A DNA stretch of 64,000 nt from contig RDEW01000014.1 of assembly GCA_011109175.1 (NCBI GenBank), forward strand, positions 1,226,143-1,290,142, in the 5' to 3' direction. Position 1 is the stretch's first letter; the number at the start of each line of letters is the position of its first letter. The translations under genes were made by a program, and so were the position numbers. Below the pieces are notes generated by a model that saw only the letters and a program-made list of their open reading frames with translations, did no database searches and was not told the DNA's origin. This document shows positions 35,330 to 44,004 of the stretch, one piece after another. This DNA is from Dicyema japonicum (Eukaryota > Dicyemida > Rhombozoa > Dicyemidae).

Positions 35330-35995
35330 TCTATATCGGGGCACTCTCATGAGACACCGTATGTCTTTTCTCCGTAAAAAGCCCTTATTACAATGCGAGT
35401 TTCCACAAGCAATGTAATAAATCACCGATTCTTCACGTTTTTCTTTCGTATTTTTTTAAGCACTCCCGGGAAATCAAAATATAATTAGATTAATTAAGTT
35501 CCCCTTGTGCCACGTTCAGTATCCTCCCACACATCTTTTTCCATGTTCCCCTGTTCCGGGCCATTGCTCGTAATGAGTCAAGATCTTCACCATTTTGTAG
35601 TTTTGTTTATTTGGATAAGGTCATCATTTAGTACTGAAGGCAACGTCGCTCTAGCCCTGCCACGGAATGATCCCTTCAGTTGTGCGAAATAGTTCTCCAT
35701 TGCAATGTTTGGTGGAGTCAACATATCCATTCGTAAGATGTGACCAAAAAGTCTCCACCTAGCCTTGAGAATCTCCTCTGATAATGGCCTTAAGCCACAT
35801 CTTTTGTACAGTTCTGAATTTGATATCTCCTCTGATACATTCTTTCGTATTCGTCATCAATTTCAGATGCTAAATCCAATCCATGTGCGAGTTTAATTGC
35901 ATACCTTCTTGTCTTTTCTAATTTAGTTAGTAGGACTGATTCCTCCTCTGTTTTAAACCAACCTTGATATCCATAGCGTTCCACCTGCCATTGTG
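35330..35995 (-). mobile_element. Jockey-like RT end split by an RTE-like C-terminal fragment
   Basis: In minus-strand order: Jockey-like RT C-terminus (YGYQGWFKTEEESVLLTKLE, KTRRYAIKLAHGLDL, 35984-35820), then RTE-like C-terminal domain (LFGHILRMDMLTPPNIAMEN, YFAQLKGSFRGRARATLP, about 35770-35620), then the Jockey-like C-terminal LLHCLWK and 3' hairpin (agacaccgtatgtct, 35355-35369). The simplest reading is an RTE-like piece inserted near the end of a Jockey-like copy. Confidence 0.65.
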
Positions 35996-36085
35996 ATTGA
36001 GGGTGTCTTGGTCTACCATGAATCGCTGTTATTTCCCGATCACATAATAATGCTGAAACTTAAGTGTTACAAAACTCTTTTTCAA

Positions 36086-36300
36086 CTCTTTTCACGCTTA
36101 ATCGCTTTGTTGACTCAAAATAAAATTCTTTGTTTTTTGAGGGAACAAGGGACCGATTCTTTGGCCTCTTCTATTTTCGACCTTTTCACGCTTAATCGCT
36201 TTATTGACTCAAAATAAAATTTTTTGTTTTTTGAAGGAACAAGGGACCGATCCTTCGACCTCTTCTATTTTCGACCCTTTTCACGCTTAATTGTTTTGGG
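36086..36300. repeat. About 95-bp tandem repeat, a little over two copies
   Basis: The segment starting ttcacgcttaatcgcttt recurs at 36091, 36185 and 36280 with a few substitutions. Confidence 0.85.
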
Positions 36301-36344
36301 CACAATGTCGAGACCGATGAAGTTCTTGGTTTCATCATCTAGAG

Positions 36345-38359
36345 CAGGGGTTCCCAAACTTATTCAGGTCATCGCCCCCTTTAACAAACTTTTAAAAAAT
36401 ATCGCCCACCGGGAAAACCTATATGGTAGCGAGTTGGAAATAAAAAATTTAATAATTAATGTGAACAATGATATTGCAAAATGTAAGACACAAATTTCTC
36501 AATATTTGGCTTCATGTTTGTAAGCCTAATTCGTAGATCTCCTCTTTCAACGATGTCCAAGTGGTTTCTCCTTTTGGTAGCTGTGATACAATACTGAAGC
36601 CTCTCTCAACCAATTAAGAAGTGGGAAAATTAATAAAAAACAATTTTGATTTTTTCAATAACATGATATTTTTCAGGAATAATTTTTTGCAACCAAAAAT
36701 CTTGATACGACCGGTGTTTAAAAGTGGGTTTAATTTCAAAATCGTTTTTTAACATAATTAGTTGCTCTTGACAACAAGATTCAACGTTATCTACATTCTG
36801 AAAGAGGTCTATTACCCAATCTGGAACTTTGAATTCACATAAATCTTTGAAACGTCCCTTCATATCTTGTTCAAGAGTGATCAAAATTTTCAATATAAAT
36901 TTCGATATCATCTTCAGAAAAGATGTTTTTAAAACCACTGAGACGTGGAAATTGGATTAATTCCAATATTCCTACAAAATAAAGGTTTCAAAATAAATGC
37001 AGAAATAAGTGACTGCCTAAATTAATTTAAAAAAATAATACCCTGATTAAATTAATATCAGCAAATTCACGTAAAGTTCATTAAATTTAGCAAAAATATC
37101 TAAGTAAGCCTCATCATGTTTAATCCGGGCCAATTTGAGAGTTTAAAAATTAGAGAAATTGTACAACAGTGCTGAAAAGAAAGAAAATCCGAACCAAACA
37201 GTCGCCCTTTGATAACCACCGTAGTTTGTATTAATAGTCGTATAAAATCTTCATTTTCAATACATAGCTCTCGAGAAAGACGTGAATTTAAAGAGTTGGA
37301 TTTAATTTTGTAAATAGCAGAAATAACTGTATTGAGAGAGTCACGTAGACGACCATTTGTATTTTTAGCAACCAGATGCTGTCGATGGATCACACAATGA
37401 ATAGTCATTACATTTGATGTTTAAGTATGACATAAAACCGCGATAGCGACCAATCATTGAAGATCAGTTGCACATGCAACTATAAAGGTATATCTTTAGG
37501 ACAGAGAAATACATGGACTTTGTCAAACATTGATTCCCCTTTATATCAGTTTTAAGCTTTCGAGCAAAAAGTAATTCATAATTCGACCATCCTTGACAAA
37601 ACGTACATATGCAAGCAATAATGAGTCATTTCCAATAAGTATTGACTCATCTATTGTAGACTGAATTCCGTATTTTTAAGTATTAAACAAAGATCGTTTT
37701 CCACATCGAAAGCCATATCATATCTCTGTATCGTATTGTTGATAAGCGAAATCGACTTAATATGGGAAGGTTGGTGTATTACTGTTTTCAGTACTCATGA
37801 ATTGATGGTATTATCAGTACCTCCCCAATTGTGTGCGGTTTTCACGACTTGGCGATAAGTAAAGCGATGTTATGTGATGCAACAACGCTATCATCACTAC
37901 GAATATTTACTCCAGGCTCCGTTGACTTTTTCGTTTCCTTCGAAACTTTTGGAAAAACGTCCTGGTTATTTGGACGGAACTATATTTTAATAAAAAATAA
38001 GAACCTTTCGTAAATGCTGACTTAATCTAGAAGGCTTCATACCCTCGTTAGAAAATGACTTTGAGAATAATAAACAGAAATGTAGTCTTTTATCATTAGG
38101 AGATGCGATGAAACCATATTTTAAATATTGAATATTATATTGACGAATTTTTTTATTTAGTGTCTCCATTGTTAAATATACAAATACACTGCAAATCACG
38201 CTTGTGTCAATTTAAAATTACAGGTTCACCATACTGAAATTCTATAATATTAATTAAATGTGTGATATAAAGTTTACGGATAATTTATTATCGTCCACTT
38301 GAAATTAAAATTCCCTTGATAAACGATTTATTCATAAACGCCCCCTTTGGGAAACCCTG
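36345..38359 (-). mobile_element. hAT-type DNA transposon (ZBED5/Charlie-like), decayed
   Basis: Terminal inverted repeats are CAGGGGTTCCCAAACTTATT at the left and CAGGGTTTCCCAAAGGGGGC read from the right. Minus-strand fragments match hAT transposases of the ZBED5/SCAND3 type: a degraded BED-finger region (YLKYGFIASPNDKRLHFC, SNEGMKPSRLSQHL, about 38110-38010), then TIHCVIHRQHLVAKN, IKSNSLNSRLSRELC, FKDLCEFKVPDWVIDLF and SYQDFWLQKIIPEKY. Many stops and frameshifts show it is dead. I do not see a convincing 8-bp target duplication (atctagag versus atgagaaa). Confidence 0.82.
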
Positions 38360-38875
38360 ATGAGAAATGACGAGTCTTGGGTTGTCGTACCGATTTTTTA
38401 TGTATAAAGATCCGTCTAATACAGTCCTACCCCGTTTCGGGGCACACCCCGGCGGTGGGGCACCCCCGCTTTATTTGAATACACTAAAATCTTCAACATC
38501 TAAATTTTTGAAACAGCGAGGTTTATTATATTTCCCAATGATCAATGGTTCAAGATTTTCACCCTTATAATTGCATAGAAGTTCTGTAATTCTTTCTTTG
38601 AATTGTTTGTATGGTTGATCATCAACAAATGACTTTCATGGTGTCATTTTGTATAAAGTGATGTTTCATCACAATTGAACACATTTCCTCTTCCATATTC
38701 AATTATTTTCTTATCAAATTAAAATAGGCAATCATGTGGGATTAATCGCAGGAATATTTTCGCTGCATATTGTTTTAAATAACATTAAGTAGATCACTTA
38801 TTAAGAATGTCTTTAACATATTTATTAGAATAAACACGTGATTAGTTATATGTAAACCCTCTACATGAAAAGTAA
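38360..38875. other. Spacer between hAT element and SURF6
   Basis: Includes a short GC-rich patch near 38425-38470. No gene recognised. Confidence 0.35.
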
Positions 38876-39771
38876 TCAACATCTTCCATGGCCTCTACTT
38901 TGAATATTCTTAGCTCTCTTAGACTGTCTAATTGACTTGTTACTCTCCTCCACTCTTTTCCTCTCAGTCCACATCTTTAAAGACTTTTGTTTTCGTTTCT
39001 GCTTAATCTTCAGTTTCTTCTTCAACAAATCCACGCTCGGCATTGGTTTCTCTCCAGAAGCCATCAATATCGAGTCCCTCCATCTGTCATCATCTTCCAT
39101 TTTATTAGCAGCCTCTTCATCACCCTTTTCCCTAGTTCTCTTGACTTTATGCGTTCGAGAGATGGCCTTTATTATCACTCACCCACAAACCTTCCTCAGC
39201 TTAGTTTCTGTCCTCACTTTTCCCAATGTTTTAGAATTTCTTTTCAAATCATTTACGGTCTCTGGTTTCGCCTCCTCTTCCACACCATCCTTACGTACTG
39301 GTTCTTCCATATCTTTAACCTGTCTCCTCTTCTTTACAATCCTCGTCTTTCCAAACTCTAAAATAAGCCAAGGGTCACTTTTATCATTAAGAAAGTTGTC
39401 CCTCAGTTTATCGACAAAGTTAGGGTTTATTAGTGTAGGTTTTGGTCCTCCAGTATAAAACCGAAGGTATTTGCTTGTTGATTTGTTGTTATTTAAGTCA
39501 TATTTACAGATTCTATTAAAATTATTCATAAATTTATGTTTGTATTTCTCTATAAATGAAAAGTGATTATTACCGTTAATAAAACACAGTTTATCAATTT
39601 CAAGGGGAAATAAAACATCTTTGGTTAATTTTTTGTAATCTTGGAGATTGAAGTAGTAGTTTGGTGAAATAGTGTCGATTAAATGATTAACCTCGTGCAG
39701 ATCCCGTTGAATATCCAAGCATTTGATGACATTCTTAAAGTAATTAACAAAGATACATCAAAGTCTGACAT
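38876..39771 (-). CDS. SURF6: SURF6/Rrp14 family nucleolar protein
   Basis: Three exons give 282 residues: start ATG 39771-39769, introns of 23 nt (39734-39756) and 24 nt (39167-39190), stop at 38876. The first intron was chosen because it joins MSDFD to NVIKCLDIQRDLHEVNHLI, and the N-terminal pattern L-I-D-T-I-S-P-N-Y-Y-F is that of Rrp14/SURF6. The C-terminus is the diagnostic basic domain: DDRWRDSILMASGEKP, VDLLKKKLKIKQKRKQKSLK and MWTERKRVEESNKSIRQSKR. Family members bind nucleic acid in the nucleolus and act in early ribosomal subunit assembly. The middle is charged and poorly conserved. Confidence 0.82.
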
Positions 39772-40389
39772 GCGACTTTATATTTAATTTAAATTATTTT
39801 AAAGAATATTAATAAATATTATTAATTTCTTGTTATGAACATTTTTGTTATCATTGATCATATATATTTCCTTCGTACCTACGAATAAACTCAATAGAGA
39901 AAACAATAAAACAGGTCCAGTGGTGTTTAACATATAGCAAATTGATACAAGACTCTTGAATTCGGTTTCTCAATAGGAGAGTTGAGAATCGAGGGGCACG
40001 CCCATGTAATTATGATCAGTATTATATATGCTTATTTAGGTTCTAGAGAGGAACATTTGGTCAAAAATAGGAAGGAACTTGCTTTGGTTTTACTGTCGTC
40101 TTTTATTTTATCATATCCCATCCTTTCGTCATATTTATTATAGCTTTTCAAAGTTGTCTCCATCCTATTGACTTTATGAGGTGGGGGTTGTTTTTTATAT
40201 AAGACGTTTCTCAGTATTCAGGAATGTTCTGTTGAGGCTAGTATCCTCAGTTGGTCTCTTTTGAAAAAGTTGATTTTCACAGAATTCATAATTATGTAAA
40301 GACAAGTATTGTACTGGATTTATCAATTAAATAACCCTGGCCTCACTAACTTAGAAGACCAATGCATATTAAATAGGACACAGTAAATG
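39772..40389. other. Upstream spacer of SURF6
   Basis: AT-rich. No gene or repeat recognised apart from the presumed SURF6 promoter side. Confidence 0.35.
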
Positions 40390-40885
40390 CCTGTCTTTCC
40401 CATAGATTGGAGACTTGCATGGTAGACCAACAGTGTATTAGTCCAGGACATTCAAAAAGGTTATTTGTTGTCTTTCGGAGAGGTTACAAAATGAACAGAG
40501 GATATCTTTTACATCATCCAGTTTACGTGCATCGGTAGAGAGGGGGTGGTGCCCAAATCGTAGACAAGTCATGTTTACCCGGATGTCCCTCGGAAGAGAG
40601 CTGATTAGTCGATTGGAGGAGGGGTCAATGTAGTATTTTATTATAATCGAGTCTTTGGATAATTCTCGTAATAAACAAAATCGTGTATCTGTATCAAACG
40701 ACCCCGGTCATTGGGGATGGAAGGGATAGGGGATAGCAAACAAGTCACGGGATGTCACAATAATTTGGTATTTCATTAAACCACTCGACTAGTCGATCTA
40801 TGTGGTGTTGTATTTTTTCCTTCACTGTTTGGGTGTTCTGATCCCGTGAGGCTAAGACGATATCGTCTGCATAAGACATAATTTT
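40390..40885 (-). mobile_element. LINE RT and C-terminal tail (outermost of three nested LINEs)
   Basis: Just below 40885 the minus strand encodes IMSYADDIVLASRDQNTQTV followed by IQHHIDRLVEWF, an RT palm cut exactly where the next element's 3' tail begins. Further down, SALFRGTSG-like text and a frame with LPRDIRVNMTCLRFGHHPLS and ILCSFCNLSERQQ resemble the C-terminal Cys-rich segment of Jockey/I-type LINEs. Dead copy. Confidence 0.65.
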
Positions 40886-41478
40886 TTTTAATAACCCCGG
40901 GAACACCCAGAAAGAAAGACAAAAGAGTCAAACAGTTAGGTGATCCCAGTCCTCGCAATCAATTGTGCCATTCGACGTCTGTGATCTTCCATTGTCCCCA
41001 CTACTTTCCGGAAGAGCCTTCTCTCGGTCTTGCAGAGGAATCCGATCGGGGAGGGGAATTTCTTATCCAATCGGTTTTCTCTTGCCATGGAAAGGATCAG
41101 GCGAAGCGGGTTTCCATCTTCCTCACAGACGCGAAGAAATTCTGAGCCACGACTACGGATCTTAGCTTCCATGAGTAGTGGGTCGACTGTTGATCCATTA
41201 CGTGGGCAAAGCATACTGATTGTTTTCTGGTGTATTGAGTTGATTCTTTGGACCATAGACTCCGATAGCACGAATCTCCATGCAACGGAGGCACACTCAA
41301 CGGCTGGCGCGATTGTTTGTTGGTATAGGGAGGAAACAGAAAAATCCATGTTCCTCGGGGTCCTCCGGAGAAGGGCGCATAAAACGTTAATTTTCTGAAG
41401 GCCCCTGGTAATCATGTCTTTTACATGGGAGTTGAAATTGAGTAGACTGTCGTACTTGACTCCAAGGACAGTGGGATT
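40886..41478 (-). mobile_element. CR1-like LINE 3' part (middle of three nested LINEs)
   Basis: Minus-strand text TVLGVKYDSLLNFNSHVKDM, AVECASVAWRFVLSESMVQR and HRRRMAQLIARTGIT-stop is the end of a family-C RT. It is followed by a 3' tail containing TTTCTGGGTGTTCCCGGGGT and TATTAAAAAAAA. The tail abuts the interrupted YADD segment of the outer element. Its own RT is interrupted at about 41478 by the tail of the inner element. Confidence 0.75.
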
Positions 41479-42550
41479 ATTATTATTATTTAAGCCAAAG
41501 AAACACCGTCTTAACCAATAACTAATATTCAGGTGATCCCGGCATCTCTCAATAATCGGGCCATTTTTTCTCGATGCTCCGACTGTGATCCCACGCATTT
41601 TCTATACGGACGGGGGTCTTTTTCCTTTTCTCTTCTGAAATTGCCTCCATTTGCCTCTATGATAGACTCGAGTGCTCTGGGGGCAATTTCTTTATCTGTA
41701 TATTTTTCTAGTAACTTTTTTGCTCTTGACTGGATATCTTGAATTTTTGTTAGGTTCGTTGCCGACAGGTTAGATCCCCATGCAGCACATGCATAGCCTA
41801 TTGTTGGCTCGACATACTGCTTGTAGAGGGTCCCGATACCTGGCGGATAAATTCCTCCACAGTTCCAAAGGAAGGCCTTTACAAAATTGATCTTCTTTGC
41901 ACAGGTTGATATGATAGATTCCACATGGGCTGAGAAGCAGAGGAAAGTATCAAAAGTTACTCCCAGTATCTTCTGCGTTTTCTTTTGTGGTATAGGTACT
42001 CCATTTAACGTGACATCAATTGTTTGCGTTCCCATCTTTCTATTCTTAGTAAATAGAGTGACTGCTGACTTTTCGGAACATGCATTTAATCGATTCTCGC
42101 ACAACCATCCAAATATGTTATTTAGTATTCCTTGTAGTCTTTCCTTAGCATGTTCGACGTTTACGTCTCTAGATGCGACAACTATGTCATCGGCATAGGA
42201 AAGTAGTATGTCATTGTTATTCATAGGTACGGGGAGATCACTCAAAAACAAATTAAAAAGGATTGGTGACAGAAGGAGATCCTTGGGGTACACCATTGGG
42301 TAATAATCCCGATCTGGAACTCTTGTTTCCGACGGATACTTTCCCTCGGCGTCCACTTACGAAATTTGCTAACCATAACTTTAATGGTGCATCAATTTTT
42401 GTCAAAAATATTTTTCGTATGAGGATCTTCCTTGGGACAGAGTCGAAAGCTTTTTGAATATCGATCTTACATATGACCGATTTTTCCTGTTTTGGCTTGT
42501 TCTTGTGTCCTTCAGTTATGAACTTCATTAATGTTGTTAGGATAAGCCAG
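41479..42550 (-). mobile_element. CR1-like LINE 3' part (innermost), 5'-truncated next to WRAP53
   Basis: Two overlapping frames give a long RT stretch: CKIDIQKAFDSVPRKILIRK, LKLWLANFVSGRRGKVSV, NGVPQGSP, then LSPILFNLFLSDLPVPMNNN and LLSYADDIVVASRDVNVEHA, ILGVTFDTFLCFSAHVESII and YACAAWGSNLSATNLTKIQD, ending EHREKMARLLRDAGIT-stop. A single frameshift lies between GVPQGSP and LSPILF. The 3' tail ends in a short (AAT)n run (about 41479-41493) inserted into the middle element. The 5' truncation point is only about 100 bp from the WRAP53 start. Confidence 0.8.
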
Positions 42551-42645
42551 AAATAATAAAAGAACAAAGAAAACCTATTCAATTATTAATATTTTAATTA
42601 CTAATTAATTTAATTGTTCAAAATATAAATTCTAAATGTTTATTG

Positions 42646-43934
42646 ATGTTGGTTCATCAAAATTTTGAAAATAATACTGATTCGGGAGTCACAAAAAGGT
42701 CAGTCGTTATTAAAATAATAAAGTGATTTCTCATATTTTACATACTTGACTGGCAATCAATCAGATTTTGATGTCAAAAATTGTGCCAAAGCCTGTAAGT
42801 GGTCCTTCGACGGTACTAAACTGTTGGTCTCATCCGACGATGCCTGCCTTCGACTGTATAATTTCGAGGACTGTTTTGAAAAAAGAATTTTCAAGCCCAC
42901 CATAGTAATTGATTAAACTTTTTCAGATGGGAACCATCGTGGCTTCTCATTCGCATATTATTTATGACTTTTCATGGACTGAAACTGACATTATCGACAA
43001 ACAGCTGTAAAATATCTTACTTATTACTGGTTCCTTTATTCAGGAAATGGACAGCCTCTCCATATCATGGACGCTAACACTTTTTCCTACGTTGGTTCTT
43101 ACATCTATAAAACTGATCTGGTTAATCTCTGTGCTTAATTTTCAGGGTAACGTGAAAAGTCCGTACAGCTGTACCTTTTCGATGAATTCTGAGTTTGTCC
43201 TCGCTGGTTTTTGTGGAAGAATTTTGGTTTATGACACTGAGAGGCCTGGCTGTGACTTTATCGTCAATATTAGTACTAATTGTACTATCATTTTGTAATC
43301 CTAAAGATAATGACGGAGTCTCTCACTTAAATGGGATCATTTCTACCATATCACCGAATCCTGTTCAGAATTACCTCCTTGCTGGGGGTTGTTATGACGG
43401 AACAGGTCTTTTGTGGAGTTATTTTAGTGGGTTTGTTCAACATGAGATTGAAGAGACCCTTGCTAGCCGTGTTTAAGGGACATATGGAAGGAGTAACTCA
43501 TGTAATGTTTTCGAATGATGGGATCCGTTTATTTAGTGGAGACCGAAAGGTTTTGATGGGAGATGACTTTTCAGGGATCAGAAATTGTGTGCTGGGATCT
43601 GAGGATGACTGGGAAGGTCGTGGGAGCATATAGGAGGGTTCAATCTACTAGTCAGAGGGTTTATTTTGACATGTAGCACGTTTGTGATCAATTTAAGATA
43701 TGATGATTGTCTCCTGTCTGGTGATGACTATGGAAGGGTTGTAATGTGGGGGAGTGATGGAACAGAGAGTAGTCAAATAGTGCACGAGGATGTTGTTAGT
43801 GGATTGAGGTAGTAATTAATAGTAATGCTAGTGTTAATAAAGTATATAAGGTTATGGCCACGTGCTCTGGAAGTAGACACCTTTGTAGTACTAAAGGTGA
43901 TAATTCTGTACGTATATGGAAAATAAATTTATAA
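42646..43934 (+). CDS. WRAP53: WRAP53/TCAB1-like WD40 protein with nine micro-introns
   Basis: Ten exons give 356 residues in frame from ATG 42646 to TAA 43932-43934. Introns: 42699-42723, 42905-42926, 43007-43029, 43121-43145, 43282-43306, 43431-43455, 43550-43574, 43673-43697 and 43809-43831 (22-25 nt). The order of WD40 blades matches WRAP53: CAKACKWSFDGTKLLVSSDD, IIYDFSWTETD, NGQPLHIMDANTF, CGRILVYDTERPGCDF, NGIISTISPNP, LLAVFKGHMEGVTHVMFSND, EIVCWDLRMTGK and SQRVYFDIYDDCLLSGDDYG. In animals this protein guides telomerase RNA and other CAB-box RNAs to Cajal bodies. The long N- and C-terminal extensions of the human protein are absent. The third intron ends in TG, not AG (see findings). 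A LINE end lies about 100 bp upstream, so the promoter must be short. Confidence 0.92.
43007..43029 (+). other. 23-nt WRAP53 intron with GT-TG ends
   Basis: Only removal of exactly these 23 nt joins KQL to FLYSGNGQPLHIMDA in frame and removes the in-frame TAA at 43008. Its last bases are TTACTG, where TTACAG would be canonical. Either a splice-site mutation, a sequencing error, or a non-canonical site. Confidence 0.65.
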
Positions 43935-44004
43935 TATCATTAAATTGTGTTTATGTTTTATTTTCAAATAATATAATTTGACAAAACTAATTTGTTAATT
44001 ATTG

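Noticed and set aside
36345-38359. Host ZBED5-like gene
   Set aside because: Terminal inverted repeats enclose the region and the coding frames are heavily broken, so it is a dead hAT element.
38937-39458. 173-codon plus-strand ORF opposite SURF6
   Set aside because: Its Ser/Leu-rich composition is the antisense of the Lys-rich SURF6 domain, and no family match is seen.
43030-43043. A 14-nt WRAP53 intron (GT...CAG)
   Set aside because: It leaves the upstream TAA at 43008 in frame and would be implausibly short. The 23-nt alternative removes both problems.
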